Shown here piece after piece: positions 33,983 through 41,847 of a stretch of DNA of 64,000 nucleotides. The position numbers were made by a program, and so were the translations under genes. The stretch spans positions 2,816,720 through 2,880,719 of the forward strand of contig NZ_JAJKFT010000010.1 in assembly GCF_020966755.1 (NCBI RefSeq). Reading direction: 5' to 3'. Under the pieces are notes generated by a model. The model searched no databases. It was given only the letters and a program-made list of their open reading frames with translations, and was not told where the DNA came from. Position 1 is the first letter of the stretch, and the number at the start of each line of letters is the position of its first letter. Origin of the DNA: Blastopirellula sediminis. GTDB lineage: Bacteria; Planctomycetota; Planctomycetia; Pirellulales; Pirellulaceae.

Positions 33983-34387
33983 GTGATTGACCACACATTC
34001 GTTCCCCTGTCGACAACGCATGCCATGCAACTCCCCGCTCTTTTTCGTCGCGGCGTCGTACGTCCGCTGGATGATCACGCCGAACGTCAGTTGCTGCAGT
34101 TTTCGATTGAGGCTCCACTTCGCGTCGAATGGCTGCCGATTTTGGAGGATCCCTTCTTTGACGAGATTTGGGGGACCGGCCTATTTCAGCGGATCAACCA
34201 AGCGTGCGGGACGAACATCTCCGACTATGAAGAGGAAATCCTACCGGCGCCGACACTGCAAACTGCCATCGCCGCGATTCGCACGGGGCGTCCTTCCGGA
34301 CGTTTGTCGGACGAGTTTTGTCAGCAACTAGAGGCATTGCTCACGGATGCCGCAGTGACGAATCGGAGCGTCTTTTTCGTCATGTAG
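33983..34387 (+). CDS. Orphan protein inside a repeat-rich island
   Basis: 134 residues from a GTG at 33983, or 120 from the ATG at 34025 (MQLPALFRRGVVRPLDDHAE). Soluble and acidic, with EWLPILEDPFFDEIWGTGLF, GTNISDYEEEILPAPTLQTA and FCQQLEALLTDAAVTNRSVF. Codon third positions are GC-rich enough to look like a real gene. It is the only gene between two inverted composite repeats (33676-33792 and 35380-35515). The size and acidity recall immunity-type or other small orphan proteins, but no family was recognised and no toxin gene is adjacent. Confidence 0.5.
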   Translation: MIDHTFVPLSTTHAMQLPALFRRGVVRPLDDHAERQLLQFSIEAPLRVEWLPILEDPFFDEIWGTGLFQRINQACGTNISDYEEEILPAPTLQTAIAAIRTGRPSGRLSDEFCQQLEALLTDAAVTNRSVFFVM

Positions 34388-34820
34388 ACCAGTAGAATTC
34401 TAAAAGCGCATCATCGACTTCACCGGTTGCCAGTCCCCCTGGGCCGAGGCTCATCTCAACGATTTGTCTATTGCCTCGCTGGTTCGATTTTAGTATAAAT
34501 ATGTTCAGGCATGGGGTGGTTGGACGCCACGAGCAGGTTCCCGCTTTTGGGGAACGTGCCGGTGCGTGGAGACGCGTCGAAATTCCATGCCCCTGCGGAC
34601 TTTCCCCTGTCAGGAGACGGGGTTGAGAGACTGCACAGATCTCGTTTCATAACCGCCATGTTGGATGGTCGGTCTCGTCGCACCCCTTCCGTTCGTGGAA
34701 TATTGACCGCGAAACGAGAGAGAAGGCGCGCGCTATCTCGCCGCAAATTGGCGTTTGCGCTACCGGTGCGCGCTCACGGCGAAAAAAGAGGCGGAAAACG
34801 GGGCCGCGAAAAAAAATGTT

Positions 34821-34985
34821 GCGGTCCAGTCCACTGGTTGGTTGGAAAAAATCGCGTCGCGGTCCAGTCCAGTGACCGAGAAAAAAACGTGTCGCGGTCC
34901 AGTCCACTGGTTGGCGAAAAAAATCGCGCTGCGGTCCAGTCCAGTCACGGAGAAAAAAATTGCGAGGCGGTCCAGTCGATCGGCA
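34821..34985 (+). repeat. Five-unit tandem array, period 35-38 bases
   Basis: GCGGTCCAGTC begins at 34821, 34859, 34894, 34931 and 34967. Units share GCGGTCCAGTCCA, then a variable CTGGTTGG or GTGACCGA-type stretch, then a run of six or seven A and a TCGCG-like end. Odd and even units differ in the middle, alternating CCACTGG and CCAGT[G/C]AC. Further single copies lie at 35161 and, reversed, at 50291-50304. Confidence 0.85.
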
Positions 34986-35010
34986 ACCTTCCATCGACGC
35001 TCTAAAAAAT

Positions 35011-35074
35011 GCCCCAACGGGGCGAACTAACCTAGCCCAGGGTAAGTCGCCTCTGGCGACGCAGCCCTGGGTTA
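35011..35074 (+). repeat. Hairpin repeat element, left copy
   Basis: GCCCCAACGGGGC is followed by CTAGCCCAGGG, GTCGCC/GGCGAC and CCCTGGGTTA, so the unit itself folds. The reverse-oriented match is at 35243-35305 with only a few differences. Confidence 0.85.
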
Positions 35075-35160
35075 GCGCGACCCTAAGAAATGTAAGCTCC
35101 AACGGGGCGATCTAAATGGAAACGATCAATTCGCGTAGTCCATGAAAAAAAATCATCGTC

Positions 35161-35171
35161 GCGGTCCAGTC
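35161..35171 (+). repeat. Isolated unit of the GCGGTCCAGTC array
   Basis: GCGGTCCAGTC preceded by an A run and ATCGTC, just as in the array units, but 194 bases away from the last of them. Confidence 0.6.
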
Positions 35172-35242
35172 GTTTGGTTTTGACCGAACACCGGCGCCCG
35201 ATTAGAACGCCCCTTGGGGCTTCGGAAACAATGGACGACCGT

Positions 35243-35305
35243 GACCCAGGGCTGCGTCGCCGGTGGCGACTTACCCTGGGCTAGATTGGTTCGCCCCGTT
35301 GGGGC
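35243..35305 (-). repeat. Hairpin repeat element, right copy (inverted)
   Basis: Reverse complement of the 35011-35074 element, nearly identical: GACCCAGGGCTGCGTCGCC, TTACCCTGGGCTAG and GCCCCGTTGGGGC. The pair is about 170 bases apart and could fold as one long stem. Confidence 0.85.
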
Positions 35306-35379
35306 GGATGGAAGAGAGTGCGCTGTTTGGCAATTCAGAATCGTTGCGCTGCGACGTGCGTCGTTCGCTTGCAAACGCA

Positions 35380-35515
35380 TTCCCTCGGCTTGCGCCTCGG
35401 GTTAGTGTTTGGTTCCCTGTCGTATTCCTTCTTACCGTGTTCTCCGTCGCCTTGCCGTGGCTTCCGTGTTCTATTCTTCTTCCGACCGCATTTCCCTCGC
35501 TTGCGCTTCGGGCTA
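35380..35515 (-). repeat. Composite repeat, copy B (inverted)
   Basis: Reverse-oriented counterpart of 33676-33792: two TAGCCCG-family units at 35380-35404 and 35492-35515 bracket CCGTGGCTTCCGTGTTCTAT and TTACCGTGTTCTCC. A degenerate third unit follows near 35528. Confidence 0.8.
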
Positions 35516-35571
35516 CTATTGGGCGCGCATTCGCCTCGGGCTCGTATTGCGCGCGGCGATTCGAAAGCGGT

Positions 35572-37233
35572 TTAGATGTTGCGGCCCATGCGCGATGCGA
35601 GTCGGTTCAACGTTTCGCTGGCGTCTTGGTCCGACAGGTGAACGTGGATCACGCTCATGCCTTCACGATCGTTCCAGGCGCTGTGGAGCGCTTTGTGGAA
35701 CTCTTTTTCGGTGCGGACTTCGTAACCGGTGCCGCCGCCGAGGACGTCGGGGAGTTTGCTGTATTTCCAGGGATGGATTTCGTTGTATTCCCAATCCCCG
35801 GCATGGAGCCAACGTTCGGTCCCGTAGCCATGATTGTCGAGCACGATGATCACCGGATCGTAGCCGTGACGGACGATCGTCGACAATTCCATCCCTGTCA
35901 TCTGGAACGCCCCGTCGCCGATGATCGAAAGGACGCGGGCCTTCGGTTTGGCCGTTTGCACGCCAAGCGTCGCCGGGACGGCGAAACCCATCGACGTGTA
36001 ATAGGCGGGGCTGATGAATTCGGATCGTCCGCGGGTGACCAGTTCGGTCGCCGAGAAGAGAGAGTCGCCGATGTCGGCGACCACAATCACGTCGTCGTCG
36101 AGCAGTTCGTTGATCATCGGCACCATCCGGCGAATCGTCAGCTGCTCGTCGGTCACTTCGCCGACCGGCTGCTGCTTCATCGCCAGACCTGGCGGAATCG
36201 CCCGTTTCGGCGGATGCGGTTTTTGGGCGGCGAGGGCCCGCATGAAGTCAGGCAGGGTCACGCCATGATAATGATGATGCCGCACGCGGAGCTGTTCGCT
36301 GGTCGCGTAGACGCACTTCGACGGATCAAGATTGGCGGTAAAGATCCCCAGGTTGATGTCGGTCATGAACGTCCCGAGGAGCAGAATCAAATCGCTATCC
36401 TCGACGAACTTCGTCACCTCTTCGCGCCCCATGGCGCCTTCGTAGAGACCGACGTAGAGCGGATGCGTTTCGCGGATGACGCTTTTGCCGAGCATCGTCG
36501 CCGCGACCGGGATGCCGGTCGCTTCGGCCAGAGTGGTCAGTTCGTCTTGGAGGGCGAAGCGATGCAGTTCGACGCCGGCGATGATCATCGGACGCTCGGC
36601 CGCGGCGATCAAGCGAGCCGCTTCGGCCGACGCTTCTTCAAGCGCTTGCGGATCGCTAGTCGTGGTCGGTTCCTGGAACGTATGGCTGATGTGCGGCACG
36701 ACGTTGACCATGTCGCGCGGCAGTTCGATATAGACCGGTCGTTTGAACCGAGCGGCGGCGTCCAGGACGCGATCGATCTCGCGAAACGCGGTAACCGGGT
36801 CGACCAGTTCGGCGCCGGCGACGCACAGTTTTTCAAAGACGTCCTTTTGCGTGCTGAACTCGCGGACCATGTGGTGCAGCAGCGGATTGTTGATCCGCTC
36901 GCGTAGGCCTGGAGAACCGGTAAGGACGACGACCGGCGACTTTTCGGCATAGGCGCCGGCGATGGAGTTACAGATGCTGAGTCCGCCGACGCAGTAGGTG
37001 ACGCAAACGGCGCCCATGCCATGAACGCGGGCATAGGCGTCGGCGGCGAAACCGGCGCAGTCTTCACGCGTACAGCCGACCATGTTGATCGGACTTTTCT
37101 CCAGCATCGAATAGAACGAGAGAATGTAGTCTCCCGGGATGCCGAAGATGTCCTGCAGGCCGTAGTCCTGCAACCGGCGGATGAGGTACTGGCCGATCGA
37201 TAAACCGGCCACGCTGCTACTGCTGTGCGCCAT
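35572..37233 (-). CDS. Thiamine-diphosphate-dependent 2-oxoacid decarboxylase (pyruvate/indolepyruvate decarboxylase family)
   Basis: 553 residues from the ATG at 37233, preceded by AGAGGAAGG; a longer frame to 37341 lacks a comparable ribosome site. The PYR domain shows IGQYLIRRLQDYGLQDIFGI, CTREDCAGFAADAYAR with the catalytic Glu, and the NNPLLHHMVREF histidine pair typical of decarboxylases. The central domain follows, then the PP domain with VVADIGDSLFSATEL and the IGDGAFQMTGME...DNHGYGTERW cofactor motif. Likely converts a 2-oxoacid to an aldehyde in the cytosol; pyruvate, indolepyruvate or branched-chain substrates cannot be distinguished. Monocistronic. Confidence 0.87.
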   Translation of the reverse strand: MAHSSSSVAGLSIGQYLIRRLQDYGLQDIFGIPGDYILSFYSMLEKSPINMVGCTREDCAGFAADAYARVHGMGAVCVTYCVGGLSICNSIAGAYAEKSPVVVLTGSPGLRERINNPLLHHMVREFSTQKDVFEKLCVAGAELVDPVTAFREIDRVLDAAARFKRPVYIELPRDMVNVVPHISHTFQEPTTTSDPQALEEASAEAARLIAAAERPMIIAGVELHRFALQDELTTLAEATGIPVAATMLGKSVIRETHPLYVGLYEGAMGREEVTKFVEDSDLILLLGTFMTDINLGIFTANLDPSKCVYATSEQLRVRHHHYHGVTLPDFMRALAAQKPHPPKRAIPPGLAMKQQPVGEVTDEQLTIRRMVPMINELLDDDVIVVADIGDSLFSATELVTRGRSEFISPAYYTSMGFAVPATLGVQTAKPKARVLSIIGDGAFQMTGMELSTIVRHGYDPVIIVLDNHGYGTERWLHAGDWEYNEIHPWKYSKLPDVLGGGTGYEVRTEKEFHKALHSAWNDREGMSVIHVHLSDQDASETLNRLASRMGRNI

Positions 37234-37357
37234 GCTCGCCTTCCTCTGCGAATGGACTCGTTGGGTCTGCGAGAATTGTACGTTGTATTCGCAAACCCGG
37301 CCAATCGAGAAATTCGCGGCATGGCGCGCCGAAAAGGCCAAATTGTTCGGCCGGCGG

Positions 37358-37951
37358 TTACTTTCCTACGCGATCGAGGTGTTCCTGATACAGGCGTTTA
37401 TCCATCAGTACCATGATCTTCCCGGTCTTGTCGTCATAACCATACATTTCGTAGCTGCGCAGTTTCGCAAACTCGACGTTGTTTTCTTTCATGATCTGCA
37501 TGTATTCGTCGTAGGTCGGCCAACGTCCTTCGACCGCTTTCTTCATCTGGACGGCTTGTTGCATGCCGAGCGTGCTGACGCGGGCCATCGCGGAGAAGTA
37601 AGCGGAGCCGGCCGCGCTGAACGGATCAATCCCGTCGGCGGACGCACCTTCAGGAATGACGATTTCCGGATCCTGCAGCGCCTTGTGAACGTCGACCACT
37701 TTGTTGGTCGTTTTGCCGATGACGCCCCGTTCTTCCGGCTGAGCGGCAGGCGCGGTTTCGGCGGGAGGAGTTTCGGTCATGGCCGGACCGGACGGTTGGG
37801 CGCCAGGACCGACAGCAGCGGACGGACTTTCGACGCTCGGAAGGGCGACTCCGCCGGGAGCGACCGGGCCTGACTGACGTTTGCCGATCGGTTCGGCGTC
37901 GCAACCAACAAGAAAAGCGAGAAAACAGGCGGCCAGGGCGAAGCGCGACAT
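37358..37951 (-). CDS. Lipoprotein of unknown function
   Basis: 197 residues. A lipoprotein signal peptide, FALAACFLAFLVGC with the lipobox Cys at about residue 17, is followed by a Pro/Ala-rich disordered stretch of 70 residues. A helical C-terminal domain follows (VDVHKALQDPEIVIPEGASA, WPTYDEYMQIMKENNVEFAK, MYGYDDKTGKIMVLMDKRLY). Anchored to a membrane on the periplasmic side. The C-terminal part looks conserved-domain-like, but I cannot name it. Convergent context: the PII gene is on the other side of a structured spacer. Confidence 0.7.
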   Translation of the reverse strand: MSRFALAACFLAFLVGCDAEPIGKRQSGPVAPGGVALPSVESPSAAVGPGAQPSGPAMTETPPAETAPAAQPEERGVIGKTTNKVVDVHKALQDPEIVIPEGASADGIDPFSAAGSAYFSAMARVSTLGMQQAVQMKKAVEGRWPTYDEYMQIMKENNVEFAKLRSYEMYGYDDKTGKIMVLMDKRLYQEHLDRVGK

Positions 37952-38112
37952 GAGAGGAGATCCTGTGCAAAGATTCGTGGGGCGAAAAATGGCCCGCTAG
38001 GCTGCAATATCGATCATTCGGCGGGCAAATTCAAGCGCGGCGCCGGCATTGTTAGGTGTTGACGACCTTGTTCCCCCCGTGGGTAAGGGATAAATTCAAT
38101 ACTTACGCAGTT

Positions 38113-38253
38113 AGCAGCCAGTTGATTTTCTGACAGGCTGCTGGATCGCAAGGATGCGATTCCAAAATAGCGACGTAAGTCGATATTTTGCGAGCCGCGA
38201 AGAGCTTCCGCTCTGAGCCTGGCGAGGTTGTAAAATGCCACGATGGCATTTTT
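38113..38253 (+). promoter_or_regulatory. Structured region upstream of the PII gene: four consecutive hairpins
   Basis: Hairpins: AGCAGCC/GGCTGCT (38113-38142), CAAAATA.CGAC/GTCG.TATTTTG (38163-38190), AGAGC-TTCC-GCTCT (38201-38214) and AAAATGCCA-CGA-TGGCATTTT with five T (38232-38253). The last ends 35 bases before the PII start and is terminator-like, so it could be an attenuator or the end of a short RNA. It may also include a dispersed repeat. Confidence 0.45.
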
Positions 38254-38287
38254 CGACTAGTAGTTAGCCCCGCAGAGACGAACCGAT

Positions 38288-38635
38288 ATGAAACTGGTCA
38301 TCGCCATCATTCAGCCCAGCCGCTTGGAAGCGGTCAAAGAAGCGCTCACCGAAGTCGAAGTCTTTCGACTCACCGTGATGGATTGCCAGGGCTTTGGACG
38401 CCAAAAAGGACAGACCGAAGTTTATCGCGGGCACGAGTTCACCATCAATCTGCTCCGCAAGGTGCAACTGCAAATCGCGGTGAACGAAGAGTTTGTCGAA
38501 CCGACTGTCGATGCGATCGTCAAAGGCGCGCGGAGCGGCGAAAAGGGAGAGATCGGCGACGGCAAGATCTTCATTTTGCCGATGGACGAATGCGTCCGCA
38601 TTCGCACCGGCGAACGAGGCCCCGACGCCATTTAA
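38288..38635 (+). CDS. glnB: PII signal-transduction protein without Tyr51
   Basis: 115 residues. The PII trimer fold is clear: MKLVIAIIQPSRLEAVKEAL, GFGRQKGQTEVYRGHEF (T-loop), LLRKVQLQIAV, GEIGDGKIFILPMDE and VRIRTGERG. Residues for ATP/2-oxoglutarate binding (Gln39, Lys58, the GDGK loop, Arg101/Arg103 by E. coli numbering) are kept. Against E. coli GlnB the uridylylation Tyr51 is Phe here, while Tyr46 is kept. The B-loop carries a two-residue insertion (GARSGEKGEIGDG). So regulation by ligand binding is expected but classical uridylylation is not. No amtB, glnA or glnD gene is adjacent, and a structured leader lies upstream. Cytosolic. Confidence 0.88.
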   Translation: MKLVIAIIQPSRLEAVKEALTEVEVFRLTVMDCQGFGRQKGQTEVYRGHEFTINLLRKVQLQIAVNEEFVEPTVDAIVKGARSGEKGEIGDGKIFILPMDECVRIRTGERGPDAI

Positions 38636-38647
38636 CGCGAGTTGGCG

Positions 38648-39283
38648 TTAGCCCTTGCTCAATTCCAGTTCGACCGCGTCGCGAAAGACGTCCATGTCGT
38701 ACGCGCCGACCCAGACGCGCTGGATGACGCCGTTGCGGTCGACCAGGATCGTTGTGGGATAAGCGGCGAACGAAGCGAACGAATTGAGTTCGGTACGCGA
38801 GACGCCGGTCGCATCGGCGTAAACCGGCAAGCCGATGACGTTGATCCTTTGGAGGATGTCGGCCGAGTCGCCCGCCAGTTCGGTCATGTTTTCGCGACCT
38901 CCGAGCGAGTCGCGCGAGCAAGAGACCGGGATGAACTGAAACTCCGCTTCCTCTTTCAAGTCGCGGCTGAGACGAACCAGACCGGGCAGTTCGGCCAGAC
39001 ACGGCGGACACCATGGTCCCCAGTAATTGATCAGCGTCACTTTGCCCTGCAGACTGGCGGCGGTGATCGTTTGCTCGGTGTTGAGCAGCGGCAGGAACTC
39101 GACCGCGGACAGTTGCTGGCCGACCCAGGGATGCGATTGCTGCGGCGGCGGCTGCATCGCACGAATCACCAGAATCACGCAGAGCCCGATCAGCACCGCG
39201 AATAAGATGGCGGTAACCGCCGTGCTGATCCATTTTTCGCCTGAACGTTCAGGCCCGAGGTGATGTTCGTCGGATTGCGTCAT
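38648..39283 (-). CDS. Membrane-anchored TlpA/ResA-like thioredoxin
   Basis: 211 residues from the ATG at 39283; a frame to 39373 is longer but the fold starts here. One membrane anchor (TAVTAILFAVLIGLCVILVI, about 17-36), then a periplasmic thioredoxin-like domain of the AhpC/TSA-Redoxin kind: LQGKVTLINYWGPWCPPCLA with the CPPC active site, FIPVSCSRDS and a cis-Pro segment AAYPTTILVDRNGVI. Probably a periplasmic thiol reductase, possibly for cytochrome c maturation or protein repair. No cytochrome-maturation genes nearby. Its stop lies 13 bases from that of the convergent PII gene. Confidence 0.85.
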   Translation of the reverse strand: MTQSDEHHLGPERSGEKWISTAVTAILFAVLIGLCVILVIRAMQPPPQQSHPWVGQQLSAVEFLPLLNTEQTITAASLQGKVTLINYWGPWCPPCLAELPGLVRLSRDLKEEAEFQFIPVSCSRDSLGGRENMTELAGDSADILQRINVIGLPVYADATGVSRTELNSFASFAAYPTTILVDRNGVIQRVWVGAYDMDVFRDAVELELSKG

Positions 39284-39635
39284 CTTGGGGCGTCGCTGGA
39301 AATGAAATTGGCTCGCCGAGGGGTGAAAAACGTCGGCTGCTATTTTAGCCCAAGCGGCCGGTGAAGTCGGCAATTTCTTGGTGATTGTCAGGCGGATCTG
39401 GGGAGAATGAGCCGCGAATTGAGGCGGCCAGAGGCGGTTTCGCGTTAAAAGGAAGTGAATCTGGCTCGTGGTTCACCAGTTGGCGGAGCAGGGGGAATTA
39501 GAATCGACAGGGGAATTCGCTCTTGCGTTGGCGGACAACTCGCGGAAAATTTGCTAAGTTTGGAAGAATCTTCCTGGGAGGACGATCCTAGGAATCACGT
39601 CGGCAATTTCGTTCTCCGACCAATTGCGCACGAAT
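39284..39635. other. Non-coding stretch between TlpA-like and CYTH genes
   Basis: About 350 bases, divergent promoters expected. A weak GTGAA/TTCAC inverted pair lies near 39456-39477; no other feature seen. Confidence 0.4.
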
Positions 39636-40184
39636 ATGAAGTTCGAAGTCGAATTGAAGTTTCCGGTCGATGATCTCCGTCGCGTCGAAGCGGCGTTGGC
39701 AGGTCTCGGCGCGGAAATCGATATCCCGGTCAAACAGTCCGATTTTTACTATGGGCACCCGTCGCGCGACTTCGCGCAAACCGACGAGGCGCTCCGGATT
39801 CGCAAAGTCGGCAGCAAGAATATCATCACCTACAAAGGCCCCAAGATCGACGCGACGACCAAGACGCGCCGCGAGATCGAAGTGCCGCTCGTTTCCGGCT
39901 CGGAAGGGGCGGCCAACATTATCAAAATGTTGGAGTCGCTCGGCTTTTCGCAAGTCGCCGAGGTGACCAAAAACCGCCGTAAAGCGAATCTCAACTTCGC
40001 CGACCAGCAGGTCGAAGTCGCGCTGGACGAGGTGAAGGGGCTGGGCGAATTTGTCGAACTCGAAATCTCGACCGACGAGGCGGGAGTCGACGCCGCTCGG
40101 ACGGTGATCAACCAACTGGCCGAGAAACTGGGCCTCTCCGGCAGCGAACGCCGCAGCTACCTGGAATTGATCCTGGAAGCGTAG
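39636..40184 (+). CDS. CYTH-domain protein (class IV adenylate cyclase-like)
   Basis: 182 residues from the ATG at 39636; a TTG at 39624 is the only earlier alternative. The CYTH beta-barrel pattern is intact: KFEVELKFPVDD (ExExK motif), KQSDFYYGHPSRDF, EALRIRKVG, ITYKGPKIDA, RREIEVPLVS, and the late acidic metal ligands VALDEVKGLGEFVELEISTD. CYTH enzymes bind triphosphates with two metal ions and include class IV (CyaB-like) cyclases and thiamine triphosphatases. In Planctomycetes the role is unknown; cyclic AMP synthesis is only one option. Followed by a hairpin terminator. Confidence 0.83.
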   Translation: MKFEVELKFPVDDLRRVEAALAGLGAEIDIPVKQSDFYYGHPSRDFAQTDEALRIRKVGSKNIITYKGPKIDATTKTRREIEVPLVSGSEGAANIIKMLESLGFSQVAEVTKNRRKANLNFADQQVEVALDEVKGLGEFVELEISTDEAGVDAARTVINQLAEKLGLSGSERRSYLELILEA

Positions 40185-40497
40185 GGATCGCCCCTCTGTA
40201 TGGGTGGTTTGTCCGCCTGAAATCGGCCGCGAAAAAAAATCTTTGACCCTCGGCGAAACCCCGAACAGCGAGCGGGGTTCATCCATTGTCGAAACGGGAA
40301 TTACGCCCGCTTCGCCGCTCTATCAAAAGCGAATCAGGCGTTTAGCGCCTGTGGGAAACTTTGGGGAGCCCTGGGTCGTCAATACCGCGCAGATGGCCTG
40401 GGGCTCCTTCTTTTGTTTTCAATGAATTCTCGTCCCAACCGGCGAGGTCGCCAGAAGAGCGGAAGCCGCCAACAGCGGAATTTCTTATACTAAGGCG
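40185..40497. other. Spacer between CYTH and MFS genes
   Basis: 313 bases with the hairpins listed separately; no coding signal. Confidence 0.4.
40365..40415 (+). terminator. Probable terminator after the CYTH gene
   Basis: GGAGCCC (40365-40371) pairs with GGGCTCC (40401-40407), loop about 29 bases, followed by TTCTTTTG. A second small hairpin AGGCG-TTTAG-CGCCT lies at 40336-40350. Confidence 0.5.
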
Positions 40498-41835
40498 ATG
40501 TCCTCTCTAGCCGCCGACAAGCAAAACTCCCCCGCCGAAACTCCTCCTTCTGCACTGTCCGCCGAACCGGATGACGGGTCGGAAACGCGGAACTTTTTCC
40601 TATTGGCCTTCTCGCAAGTGGTGCTCCGCTGCGGCTGGATCTTCAAAACCGAAAGCATCATCATTCCGGCGGTGCTCGATCTGATCGCCGGACCGGGCTG
40701 GATCCGCGGTCTGCTGCCGATCTTGAATCGCATCGGCCAATCGCTGCCGCCGCTGTTCTACGCACGTACGCTGAAGTCGATGCCGCAGAAGAAGTGGTCG
40801 CTGTGCGGGACGACGTTGGCGATGGGGATTTGCTTCTCGACGCTGGCGCTTTGCTTCGTGCCGCCGGTGCGCGATGCGATCAACGGTTGGTATCCCGATA
40901 GCGCCGTCTGGCCAAGCGCCTGGCTCACCGTCGCATTTTTGGTGTGCTACTTCTTCTTTTTCGCCGCGACCGGGCTCAATCAGGTCGGCTTCGGCACGGT
41001 GCAAGGGAAGCTGGTCCGCGTGACGAAGCGGGGACGCTTGATGCTGGTCGCCAACTTCGTCGGCGCGATCGCCGCGATTGGGTTAGCGGCGTGGCTGTTG
41101 CCGAAGTGGTTATCGAATGACGACGCCCAGGTGCACTGGATCTTTGGTTTTGCCGGGGGAGCGTTTCTGCTGAGCGCCGGCATCTCGGCGTTGCTGAAGG
41201 AACGTCACGACAAGGCGCCGCATGTTAAAGGAACCGCGGTCGAGCTGTTTCACGACGCGTTCAGCGTGCTGAGCGAAGATCGCAACTTCCGTCGGTTGGC
41301 GGTGGTCGCGTTTTGCTTCGGATGTTCGCTGATGCTCTTTCCGCACTATCAGGCTTTAGCCCGGGAACGACTGGGAGCGCCGCTGGAAAACCTGATCTTG
41401 TGGGTGATCATCCAGAACGGCGGGACGGCGGCGTTCAGCTTGCTCGGCGGGCCAATCGCCGACTGGAAAGGGAACCGCCTGGTCTTGAAGCTGATGATGT
41501 GCGGCGTCTTTTTGATGCCGCTGATCGCGGTGGTTCTGATCCACACCGGGCCAAGCGGCGCGATGCTGTTCAACTGGCTGTTTCTGCTGGTCGGCGTGAC
41601 GCCGGTGATGTTCCGCGGGCTCAGCAACTATGTGCTGGAGATCTCCCCACGCAGCGAGCATCCCCGTTATCTGGCGGCGCTCAGCTTGTGCGTCGCGGCG
41701 CCGATGATCGCATCGCCGGCGGTTGGCTGGGCGCTGGATGCGATCTCGTACGAAGCGGTCTTTCTCACCATCTCCGCCATCTTGTTTGGCGGACTCTTGA
41801 TGACCTGGACGATCGCCGAGCCGCGTCACACGTAA
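40498..41835 (+). CDS. Major facilitator superfamily transporter
   Basis: 445 residues with about twelve membrane spans after a polar 35-residue N-terminus. Examples: NFFLLAFSQVVLRCGWIF, AWLTVAFLVCYFFFFAATG, MLVATFVGA-type span near 180, HWIFGFAGGAFLLSAGISAL, FCFGCSLMLFPHYQALA, and late spans MMCGVFLMPLIAVVLIHTG and MLFNWLFLLVGVTPVMF. An MFS fold is the best match, but classic signature A between spans 2 and 3 is not obvious. Substrate unknown; efflux of a small molecule is typical. Convergent with the phosphoesterase gene, 12 bases between stops. Confidence 0.75.
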   Translation: MSSLAADKQNSPAETPPSALSAEPDDGSETRNFFLLAFSQVVLRCGWIFKTESIIIPAVLDLIAGPGWIRGLLPILNRIGQSLPPLFYARTLKSMPQKKWSLCGTTLAMGICFSTLALCFVPPVRDAINGWYPDSAVWPSAWLTVAFLVCYFFFFAATGLNQVGFGTVQGKLVRVTKRGRLMLVANFVGAIAAIGLAAWLLPKWLSNDDAQVHWIFGFAGGAFLLSAGISALLKERHDKAPHVKGTAVELFHDAFSVLSEDRNFRRLAVVAFCFGCSLMLFPHYQALARERLGAPLENLILWVIIQNGGTAAFSLLGGPIADWKGNRLVLKLMMCGVFLMPLIAVVLIHTGPSGAMLFNWLFLLVGVTPVMFRGLSNYVLEISPRSEHPRYLAALSLCVAAPMIASPAVGWALDAISYEAVFLTISAILFGGLLMTWTIAEPRHT

Positions 41836-41847
41836 GCCGAGCGAAGG

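Larger units (their letters stand above)
34388..35571. other. 1.2 kb repeat-dense non-coding region
   Basis: No credible gene. It holds the five-unit tandem array 34821-34985, an inverted hairpin pair (35011-35074 and 35243-35305), an isolated array unit at 35161 and composite repeat copy B. Short minus frames such as 34647-35102 are translations of the repeats. Confidence 0.7.

Noticed and set aside
34821-34985. CRISPR array
   Set aside because: Repeats are only about 13 bases, intervals are similar to one another and contain A runs, and no cas gene is present.
34647-35102. Minus-strand 151-codon ORF in the repeat island
   Set aside because: It translates the tandem array and hairpin repeats; similar peptides (LTQGCVARGDLPWARL) recur wherever the repeat occurs.
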